Shown piece by piece: positions 7,736-14,474 of a stretch of DNA of 39,307 nt. The stretch comes from CAYFJO01 sp964343305 (GTDB taxonomy: Bacteria > Planctomycetota > Planctomycetia > Pirellulales > Pirellulaceae). Position 1 is the stretch's first letter, and each line of letters starts with the position of its first letter. The notes below the pieces were generated by a model. That model saw only the letters and a list, made by a program, of their open reading frames with translations, searched no databases and was not told the origin of the DNA. A program made the translations under genes and the position numbers. The stretch spans positions 1 to 39,307 of the forward strand of contig CAYFJO010000051.1 of assembly GCA_964343305.1 (NCBI GenBank), read 5' to 3'.

Positions 7736-9336
7736 TTCTCCTCTGCGACTCCCAATCGCGCTTGCATCTCTTCCAGCGGCACGCCTTTGGTTTCCGGGAC
7801 CAGGAATTTCACCCAGGCGAGTTGTAGGACCATCATGAAGGTGAAGAAACCAAAGAGCTGGCCGGGCTCAAAGTGTTCCATGGCAATCGGGAACAGGAAG
7901 CTCAGGCTGGCCGCGCAAACCCAGTGCGTGGCGCTGCCGAGGGCCTGACCCGCGGCCCGGTGATCGTTGGGGAAGATCTCACCGATAAACACCCAGATCA
8001 CCGTGCCCTGTCCGATGGCGTGGGCGGCAATGAAACCGATCAGGCAGAACAGCACGAGCATACTCTTGAATCCCAGGAATTCCTTGGCTGCGGCCGTCAC
8101 CTCTAGGGCGAGTGCCCAGGTCTCTTCATAGGACGCTTCGGCGGGGATCACGACCGGCTCCCCTTCGTAGGCATCCAGCGCGCTGGCCTCAACCAGGGCC
8201 GCCTTGGCGGTGTCGTAGCCAGCATACATACCCGGACGATCCTTCTCCGCCACGAACCGCTCACCGGCTTCGACCGCGACGACCGTAGCGACCGCGCTCT
8301 CCAGGTCACCGGCGGCCGAAACGACCTTAAAAGCCGGCGTACTCAGGAAGGCCCATGCGCAGATGCCCAGCGACGCGATGTAGCCGACCGACCCGATGTA
8401 GAGGAGCGTCCGGCGGCCCAGTTTGTCGATCAAGGCCAGGCCGGCAAACGTGAAGATCAGGTTCGTGATTCCCAGCGAGATGGAAGCCATCAGTGGATCC
8501 GATAGACCCGCCAGCCCAAGGAGACGCGGCGCAAAGTAAAGGATAATGTTGATGCCGGAGAACTGATTGAAGAAGGCGATAAGAAACGCCAGCATGATCG
8601 GGACCTGCAGGCGGCGAGTCCAGAAGTGGGCCGTCTTCGTCTTATCGGCCACAGAGGCCTCGACCTCGACCACCAGCTCTTCGAGTTCAGCGTCCGGCAT
8701 GTCCGGATTGATCTGACGGAAGACCGCCTTGCCTTCGTCCCGCTTATTCGCATGGGTAATCAGCCAGCGCGGGCTTTCCGGCAACGTGAAGGCTAAAACC
8801 ATGTAGATCAGGGCGGGCACGGCCTCGAGACCGAGCATCAGACGCCAGGCAATGGACTCGCCTGCAGTATTGCCGACGATCCAGTTGGAGGCAAAGGCCA
8901 CCAGGATGCCGAACACGATGTTGAACTGGAACATGCCAGCCAGCTTGCCGCGACTTTTGGCTGGCGACATTTCGGAGATGAACATCGGGGCCGCGATCGT
9001 GGCAGCCCCCACGCCCAAACCGCCAATGAAACGCGCAATCATGAAAGTCCACGGTTCCGGGGCAAAGGCTGACGCGACTGCCGAAATGAAATACAGGAAT
9101 CCGACCACAATCAGACACTTGCGACGTCCGTACCGCGAGGCAGGCATACCGCCGAAGATGGAGCCGAGGACCGTTCCCCACAGGGCTGCACTCATACACA
9201 GGCCATGCCAGAAGCCGTCGAGTTGCCAAAGACGCTGAAAGTCTTCCTCTGCACCCGATATCACGATCGTGTCAAAGCCGAACAGGAACCCGGCAAGCGA
9301 CGCAGTGATTGACCAAAGTAGCAGGCGGCTTTTCAT
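7732..9336 (-). CDS. MFS sugar:proton symporter (sugar porter family)
   Basis: A 534-aa inner-membrane sugar porter with about twelve helices, likely importing fructose or short fructosides. Family motifs are present: YGRRK after helix 2 (69-73), PESPRW after helix 6 (186-191), the helix 7 sugar-binding block FNQFSGINIILYF (256-268), LGRRTLL after helix 8 (306-312), and PETKG after helix 12 (514-518). Residues about 335-420 are an unusual acidic, alanine-rich insert between helices 9 and 10, where ordinary members have a short loop. It is the first gene of the minus-strand operon, and its stop overlaps the fructokinase start by 4 bp. By eye its codons are richer in G and C at third positions than those of its neighbours, which could reflect transfer. 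Confidence 0.92.
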   Translation of the reverse strand: MKSRLLLWSITASLAGFLFGFDTIVISGAEEDFQRLWQLDGFWHGLCMSAALWGTVLGSIFGGMPASRYGRRKCLIVVGFLYFISAVASAFAPEPWTFMIARFIGGLGVGAATIAAPMFISEMSPAKSRGKLAGMFQFNIVFGILVAFASNWIVGNTAGESIAWRLMLGLEAVPALIYMVLAFTLPESPRWLITHANKRDEGKAVFRQINPDMPDAELEELVVEVEASVADKTKTAHFWTRRLQVPIMLAFLIAFFNQFSGINIILYFAPRLLGLAGLSDPLMASISLGITNLIFTFAGLALIDKLGRRTLLYIGSVGYIASLGICAWAFLSTPAFKVVSAAGDLESAVATVVAVEAGERFVAEKDRPGMYAGYDTAKAALVEASALDAYEGEPVVIPAEASYEETWALALEVTAAAKEFLGFKSMLVLFCLIGFIAAHAIGQGTVIWVFIGEIFPNDHRAAGQALGSATHWVCAASLSFLFPIAMEHFEPGQLFGFFTFMMVLQLAWVKFLVPETKGVPLEEMQARLGVAEEN

Positions 9337-9371
9337 GAAATCATCTCAGAGTGGAAGCATGTCAGACTTAA

Positions 9372-9400
9372 AAAATAGCCAAACCTGTCAGTACATTCAA
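9372..9400 (-). promoter_or_regulatory. Candidate promoter of the fructan operon
   Basis: On the minus strand, TTGAAT (9400-9395) and TATTTT (9377-9372) are separated by 17 bp, about 36 bp before the transporter start codon. This resembles a sigma-70-type promoter and lies back to back with the regulator promoter. Predicted from sequence only. Confidence 0.4.
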
Positions 9401-9428
9401 TTGACCAGCAAGTCGTAAATGATAAAAT
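9401..9428 (+). promoter_or_regulatory. Candidate promoter of the GntR/LacI-type regulator
   Basis: TTGACC (9401-9406) and TAAAAT (9423-9428) are 16 bp apart and point towards the regulator start at 9470. The 33-bp dyad begins one base after the -10 element, so it would cover the transcription start and the ribosome-binding site. This predicts autorepression. Confidence 0.5.
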
Positions 9429-9429
9429 A

Positions 9430-9462
9430 CTGTCATGACATTGTAATTCCATGTAATGACAG
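9430..9462. promoter_or_regulatory. 33-bp dyad, probable operator of the divergent regulator
   Basis: Outer arms CTGTCAT and ATGACAG are perfectly complementary, and inner arms ACAT/ATGT continue the symmetry around a central GTAATTC-like core. By hand, 27 of 33 positions agree with the reverse complement. It also contains the perfect palindrome TGTCATGACA at 9431-9440. A related half site, CTGTCA, lies at 9385-9390 inside the opposite promoter. The position between two divergent promoters fits an operator for the regulator at 9470, with a fructose derivative as a plausible inducer. Confidence 0.55.
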
Positions 9463-9469
9463 GTGAGCT

Positions 9470-10570
9470 GTGTCAAAACACGAAACCGTGTCTCAAGAAC
9501 TGCGAATTGAGATTGCCGCGGGTGCCTTTGCGCCATCGGGCAAACTTCCCAGTGAAGCTCAGCTTGTCGAGCGATTCGGCGTTTCCCGACCAACCATCGC
9601 CAGAGCGCTGCGGGATCTTCAGAGCGAAGGTCTCATCGAGCGGCGGGCTGGTTCCGGTACCTTCGTGCGGGCTGTTTCGCAGACCAACAGCGAGACTCGT
9701 GTCCTTGGTTTGCTTGTTCCCGAGCGCGGCACAACGGAGATTTTTGAAGCGATATGCGGCGAGTTGGGTGCCTTGTCACGCGTGCAAGGATTCGGGCTGT
9801 TGTGGGGCGGTTCCCCGTTGCCCTACGCAGACCGCAACTCTACTCCGGAACACGCCGTTGAGGTCTGCCAGCAGTTCATTGACAAGTCCGTCGCCGGCGT
9901 GTTCTTCGCCCCGCTGGAATACTCGACCGAAAGAGACCAGATCAACCGTGAATTACTCGAGCGGCTGCGTCAGTCTGGAACACCGGTGGTGTTGCTTGAC
10001 CGCGACGTGGTTCCGTTTCCCAAGAGAAGCGACTTTGACCTCGTTTCGTTGGACAACTTTAGCGCCGGGTTCTTGCTCGCCGAGCACTTGATTCGGCTCG
10101 GTTGCCGAAAGTTACGTTTCGTGGCTCGTCCAGGTTCGGCGCCGACCGTGGACGCCAGAATCGGCGGCGCGCGCGAGGCCATCGCGCGTAATGGCAGCCC
10201 ACTCGACTTGAAGCTGGTTTCGCAAGGCGATCCTTCCGATGCCAAGTTCGTTCGCGGATTACAACCCGGGCGAAAGTGTGACGGCATCATGTGCGCCAAC
10301 GACTTCACAGCCGCCGAACTTCTCAAGACGCTGGCTTCGATCAAGATTGACGTTCCGTCGAAAGTCCGAGTCGCGGGCTTTGACGACGTGCGTTACGCAA
10401 CCCTATTGCCAGTTTCCCTCACCACCATCCACCAACCGTGCCGCGAGATTGCCCAGATCGCATTCCGAGCAATGCTGGAACGTATCAACGAACCGACGAT
10501 TCCTCCCAGGACGCTAACCGCCGCGCCACGCCTCGTCGTCCGCGACTCCTGCGGAGCATATCAACGGTAA
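9470..10570 (+). CDS. GntR-headed, LacI-bodied transcriptional regulator
   Basis: A 366-aa repressor-type regulator. Residues about 5-68 form a GntR winged helix: PSEAQLVERFGVSRPTIARA spans the recognition helices, and GLIERRAGSGTFV forms the wing. Residues about 75-360 are a periplasmic-binding-protein-like sensor as in LacI/GalR proteins, with VRVAGFDDVRYATLLPVSLT near the C-terminus. This architecture, as in Bacillus AraR, usually controls sugar genes and is released from DNA by a sugar. The start is GTG 9470, preceded by AGGTGAG. Its divergent position next to the transporter-kinase-GH32 operon makes it the probable local regulator, acting at the 33-bp dyad that overlaps its own leader. 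Confidence 0.9.
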   Translation: MSKHETVSQELRIEIAAGAFAPSGKLPSEAQLVERFGVSRPTIARALRDLQSEGLIERRAGSGTFVRAVSQTNSETRVLGLLVPERGTTEIFEAICGELGALSRVQGFGLLWGGSPLPYADRNSTPEHAVEVCQQFIDKSVAGVFFAPLEYSTERDQINRELLERLRQSGTPVVLLDRDVVPFPKRSDFDLVSLDNFSAGFLLAEHLIRLGCRKLRFVARPGSAPTVDARIGGAREAIARNGSPLDLKLVSQGDPSDAKFVRGLQPGRKCDGIMCANDFTAAELLKTLASIKIDVPSKVRVAGFDDVRYATLLPVSLTTIHQPCREIAQIAFRAMLERINEPTIPPRTLTAAPRLVVRDSCGAYQR

Positions 10571-10662
10571 ACATGATGTTGCACTTCATCAACTGCCCAT
10601 GGTCCCGTCGGCATCACCCGATCACCGTTCGCCACTCGGCTGCGCCACCGATTCGATAGACG

Positions 10663-12183
10663 TCACGGCTTCTCCCAGGGCAGGCCTTGCCACCATTTAG
10701 CGCCGGCATGGTTCGGCTGTTTTGGCCCTGGGGTCGAACGGCCTTGTTCCACGATGCGACGCAGATCCGCTGTCAGTTGTTCGACCACTTCTGAGTGATC
10801 TGCCTGAAGATTGGTTGTTTCTTTGGGGTCATCGTGCAGGTTGTAAAGCTGAACAGGCGGGAGCTTCTGCTTCACGGCAACGGCCTCGCGAGGTGGACTC
10901 CAGCCGCCTGATCCGCGGCAAAGAAGTAGCTTCCATTTGTCCTTGCGAACTGCGAAGTGGCCTGAGATGGAGTGATGAACGACGATTTCATGCAACGGCT
11001 CCGCGGCGTCACTGCCGCGCAGCGTGGGCAGCAGGCTGGCGCTGTCTTCCGCGGCGCCGGCTGGCAGTTTGTGTCCGAGCACGTCGGCGCACGTTGCCAT
11101 GATGTCGGCCAGCGTGATGGTCTGGTCGCTACGGGATCCTGGCGCGATCTGGCCAGGCCAGCGGACGATAAACGGCACTCGATGCCCGCCCTCGTAGGCG
11201 TCTGCCTTCCATCCGCGCCAATGCTCGTTGAGGCGTATGCCCGCGGCGTCAAGCTGGGCGAAGTTTGCCTGCGGTGATGTCCCATTGTCGCACGTAAAGA
11301 TCACGACCGTGTTGTCGGACTGCTTCGTTTCCTGCAAAGCACGCATGATCTCACCAACCGCGGTGTCGGTCTGGATGAGGAAATCCGCGTACTCGCTGAC
11401 TTTCGATTTTCCGCGGAAATCCTGATGTGGCGCGATGGGGGTGTGTGGGGAAGGCATGGGAGCGTAAAGAAAGAACGGTCGCTTCTTATCGGCCCGCTGG
11501 CGAACGTACTGCGACCATCGCTTCGAGTACTCGGCGAGCACGGCACGAAAGTCCCAATCGGCGACCGACGGTCCCGCAGAAACGCCGACCATGGTTCCCG
11601 CTTTCATCTGTGTCGTCAGCTTGCCCAACACACGGTCGTTTTCGCGCCAGGCGTAGGGCGGCCAGTTAGGAACATCGTCGCCGTAGTAATAGTCGAAACC
11701 GTGATCGCTGGGGCCGCCCTTCACGGCGCCGGTGAAATCGATTTCGCCGAGCTTCTCGGTTGTCCCGCCGCCCTCCTTCGGCCAGTGCCAGCCAAGGTGC
11801 CATTTGCCGATACACGCCGTGTCGTAGCCATGCTCGCGGAACATCTCTGGCAAGGTGAGTCGCCCATCTTCGATGAGCGGACGTTCCCACTTGCCAACGA
11901 TTCCGCGTTTGAGTCGCGAACGCCAGTTGTACCGGCCGGTCAGCACGCTGTATCGCGTCGGCGAGCACACGGCCGAGGTTGAGTGCGCGTCAGTGAAAGA
12001 CATGCCCTCGCGAGCCAACTGATCGATGGCCGGTGTTTTCATCCCCATCTTGTCGTTAAACGCCGACACCGAATCGATGCCCATGTCATCCGCGAGGATG
12101 ACGATGACGTTTAGACGATCGGGTTCGGCGGCATGCAGCGATGTCGTGAGCGTTAGCAGAATCAGAGCAATCGCATATTTCAT
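10663..12183 (-). CDS. Sulfatase, Cys-type, secreted
   Basis: A 506-aa sulfatase close to the usual family length. A signal peptide ends SLHA at about residue 18. The metal-binding segment VIVILADDMG has Asp32 and Asp33. The formylglycine signature CSPTR places the modified cysteine at 73 and the arginine at 77, followed by YSVLTGRYNWR. Later motifs include GKWHLGWHW and VIFTCDNGTS, which supply further metal and sulfate ligands in the family. The gene stands alone on the minus strand, 109 bp after the DUF1080 gene. It needs a formylglycine-generating enzyme, which is not in this window. It differs clearly in sequence from the sulfatase at the left edge, so the two probably act on different esters. 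Confidence 0.94.
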   Translation of the reverse strand: MKYAIALILLTLTTSLHAAEPDRLNVIVILADDMGIDSVSAFNDKMGMKTPAIDQLAREGMSFTDAHSTSAVCSPTRYSVLTGRYNWRSRLKRGIVGKWERPLIEDGRLTLPEMFREHGYDTACIGKWHLGWHWPKEGGGTTEKLGEIDFTGAVKGGPSDHGFDYYYGDDVPNWPPYAWRENDRVLGKLTTQMKAGTMVGVSAGPSVADWDFRAVLAEYSKRWSQYVRQRADKKRPFFLYAPMPSPHTPIAPHQDFRGKSKVSEYADFLIQTDTAVGEIMRALQETKQSDNTVVIFTCDNGTSPQANFAQLDAAGIRLNEHWRGWKADAYEGGHRVPFIVRWPGQIAPGSRSDQTITLADIMATCADVLGHKLPAGAAEDSASLLPTLRGSDAAEPLHEIVVHHSISGHFAVRKDKWKLLLCRGSGGWSPPREAVAVKQKLPPVQLYNLHDDPKETTNLQADHSEVVEQLTADLRRIVEQGRSTPGPKQPNHAGAKWWQGLPWEKP

Positions 12184-12292
12184 GGAAGATTATCCCGGTG
12201 GGAGTGAAGAGATTGAGTATGGAAGATTGGCAATCACTCGGCAAGTCATGCCCGCTGAGCCGCCGCTGCCGGGCAGAACCGATTGGGTGGGC

Positions 12293-13033
12293 TTACTCGA
12301 GACTCTTGATGCGGACGTTTTTGAACTCCGTGAACATCGGTTTGCCGGCGTGAAGTTGAAACGCGAGGATGCCTTCGAGCAGTGCATTCTTAGGACTATC
12401 GGTAAAATCCAAAACCAGGCGATCGTTCATGTAGTGCTGAATGTGCGTGCCCTTTGCGATGATGATCACATCATTCCAATCGTCAAGCTTGAACAGTTTC
12501 TTAAAACCTTCGGCGTCGATCAGCGTTTCGGTGACGGTCTTCTTGCCGTTTTCATACACCGCCTTTTCACCGACCATGCAAGTGCGACCACGGCCACCGG
12601 TCAAGCCGCCTTCGTCATAGATAAAGCCAGAGACGCTGGGCAGTATGTTTTGATTGCGAATTTCGTGCTGGTAGCCGCGGACGATCCACTTGTTGCGCAC
12701 CTTGTCGCCCGTGATGTGCTTCGAGCGATATTGAATGCCGGAGTTGTTGGTTGCGTTGCAGCGGAAGGAAAGACGGAGTTCAAAATCCTTCAGCACGCCG
12801 CCTTTCCAGATGATGAACGTGTTGCCGCTGGCTTTGTTCTCGGGCGTCGTCTCGCCATGAATCGCGCCGTCTTTGACCGACCACAGTTTGGGATCGCCGT
12901 CCCATCCGGTCAGGTCCTTACCATTGAAGATCACCTTCATGTCCTTCGATTCGGGCGGTGCCTGAAGGGAATCATCTGCGAATGAGTGCAAGCCAAACGA
13001 GATCAACGCGACCAAAGTTAAACAGCGAATCAT
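12293..13033 (-). CDS. DUF1080 (3-keto-disaccharide hydrolase-type) secreted protein
   Basis: A 246-aa lectin-fold protein of the DUF1080 family, abundant in planctomycetes. Members are described as 3-keto-glycoside hydrolases or glycan-binding proteins. I start it at ATG 13033 because GGAG sits 6 bp before it. An upstream in-frame TTG at 13045 overlaps that ribosome site. A signal peptide ends HSFA. Family motifs follow: VIFNGKDLTGWDGD, WSVKDGAIHGE, FELRLSFRCNATNNSGIQYRS, an NDVIIIAKG strand and the closing MFTEFKNVRIKSL. There is no obvious operon partner; the sulfatase downstream begins 109 bp later. The exact substrate is unknown. Confidence 0.9.
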   Translation of the reverse strand: MIRCLTLVALISFGLHSFADDSLQAPPESKDMKVIFNGKDLTGWDGDPKLWSVKDGAIHGETTPENKASGNTFIIWKGGVLKDFELRLSFRCNATNNSGIQYRSKHITGDKVRNKWIVRGYQHEIRNQNILPSVSGFIYDEGGLTGGRGRTCMVGEKAVYENGKKTVTETLIDAEGFKKLFKLDDWNDVIIIAKGTHIQHYMNDRLVLDFTDSPKNALLEGILAFQLHAGKPMFTEFKNVRIKSLE

Positions 13034-13110
13034 GGTGTTCTCCAACGAAGAGGAATTTTTGTTGAGCCACCATTATGATCGATCGGTGGGTAATCGCAAA
13101 TGACCCAACT

Positions 13111-13187
13111 GTGAGCCGAACGCGCTAGCGTCGGGCATCAAGGAACGATAAACGAGCCGACACCCGTGGCTAGCGCCATCGGCTCAC
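13111..13187. repeat. Palindromic element, family A (copy 1)
   Basis: GTGAGCCGAACGCGCTAGCG begins the left arm, and TGGCTAGCGCCATCGGCTCAC ends the right arm, about 77 bp overall. A second copy is at 28565-28641. The right arm overlaps the last bases of the nitrilase gene and provides its TGA stop at 13184-13186. Confidence 0.75.
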
Positions 13188-14155
13188 GAAATACCTCGAT
13201 CTTCCTGCTCGTGTTCCATGCGCCAGCCAGGGAGCGTGACGGAGTCTTGCGGCTCAACCAGCTTCCCGTATAACTCGGGACGCCGTGCTTTGAGGTAGCG
13301 TTGCCCCGAAGACTTTTCGATTTTCTCCGGCGTCAGTGTTGCGACCACCACATCGTCTTCCAAGGCGTGGCTTTCGACCAACACTTCGCCGAAAGGGTCG
13401 AGGATCATTGCCAAGCCCGGCTTGACCGTGTCGTAGTCCCAGCCGATCGGATTGCTGAACACGGCGTACACTCCGTTTTCGTATGCCCGAGCCGGCAACC
13501 AGCGATCGAGCCAGGCACGTCCTTTGGGACCTTGAAATTCCTGTCGCAACCGTGCCGGGTCGCGATGACGATTTTCCCACAGCGATCGATCGACCACGCC
13601 GCGGCCCGGCATGGCTGATGGCAGACAACACGTGACGTGTGGCATGAAAATAATCTCCGCCCCCAACATCGCTGTCATCCGCACGTTCTCGGGCAAATTG
13701 TTGTCGTAGCAAATCAGGAAGCCGATTTTGCAGCCCAGCAAGTCGATGACGTTGTATTCATTGCCGGGCGAAAGGTGTGGACTGACAAACGGGTGCAGCT
13801 TGCGGAATTTCGTCACGTAGCCATCGGGGGCGACCGTGGCATACGTGTTGTAAACATTCGACTCGTCGTCGCGCTCGATCAAGCCAGCCATGATCACGGT
13901 TTTAAACTCTTTGGCCAACCCATGCATGGCATCGATCGACGGTCCGCCGGGCACGGGCTCGGCAACTTCGAGCAGTTGCTCTTTGCTCAGCGGTTGGATC
14001 CAGGAATAACCGGGAATGCACCCTTCGTGAAAACTGACGATTTGTGCCCCTAGATCGACGGCGCGGCGCGTCAACTCGCGCATCTTGGCAAGATTGAACG
14101 ACTTGTCATTGTCACGATTCTCAAACTGCGCGGCCGCAACGCGGATGTCTCGCAT
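13184..14155 (-). CDS. Nitrilase-superfamily carbon-nitrogen hydrolase
   Basis: A 323-aa cytoplasmic amidase or nitrilase of the carbon-nitrogen hydrolase superfamily. The catalytic triad is visible: Glu44 in SFHEGCIPG, Lys119 in KFRKLHPF, and Cys149 in LICYDNNLPENVRM. It opens with VAAAQFENRDND, the usual first strand. AGGAG lies 7 bp before ATG 14155. It stands alone between palindromic elements, and its stop codon is supplied by the family A repeat. The substrate could be a nitrile, an amide or an N-carbamoyl compound. The branch cannot be decided without alignment. Confidence 0.92.
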   Translation of the reverse strand: MRDIRVAAAQFENRDNDKSFNLAKMRELTRRAVDLGAQIVSFHEGCIPGYSWIQPLSKEQLLEVAEPVPGGPSIDAMHGLAKEFKTVIMAGLIERDDESNVYNTYATVAPDGYVTKFRKLHPFVSPHLSPGNEYNVIDLLGCKIGFLICYDNNLPENVRMTAMLGAEIIFMPHVTCCLPSAMPGRGVVDRSLWENRHRDPARLRQEFQGPKGRAWLDRWLPARAYENGVYAVFSNPIGWDYDTVKPGLAMILDPFGEVLVESHALEDDVVVATLTPEKIEKSSGQRYLKARRPELYGKLVEPQDSVTLPGWRMEHEQEDRGIS

Positions 14156-14198
14156 AGCTGACTCCTGGATTTGTTCACTTAACTTCGGTCATCGTTCG

Positions 14199-14273
14199 GT
14201 GTGCCACTGGTTCTGCCAGTGTTTCATAACCGTCACAATAACCGAACTTGCACTGGCAGAGCCAGTGGCACAC
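14199..14273. repeat. Palindromic element, family B (copy 1)
   Basis: The left arm begins GTGTGCCACTGGTTCTGCCA (14199-14221). The right arm at 14251-14273 is its complement with one mismatch. A second copy, with different loop sequence, is at 39220-39300. The arms are 23 bp and could form a long hairpin in RNA. It fills the 319-bp space between the divergent nitrilase and cytochrome genes. Confidence 0.8.
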
Positions 14274-14426
14274 GACTGGAGATGCCGCTCACTCAGAATA
14301 CCTTACGTTCGACCAACCGTCGGTCAAACATTTGTCGTTTCCACAGCATGGTTGGAGTCATCCCGATCCGAGAACGATTATAATGGATCACCGTGCCGCT
14401 TCCAAAGTGCCAAGTAAACAGAAGAG

Positions 14427-14454
14427 TTACAAACGGGACGCGACACGGTAAAAT
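14427..14454 (+). promoter_or_regulatory. Candidate promoter of the DUF1549/DUF1553-DUF1501 operon
   Basis: TTACAA (14427-14432) and TAAAAT (14449-14454) are 16 bp apart and end 20 bp before the start codon at 14475. A further TATAAT at 14379-14384 lacks a good -35 partner. The prediction is weak. Confidence 0.3.
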
Positions 14455-14474
14455 CGGTCCAAGAAAGTTGAATC

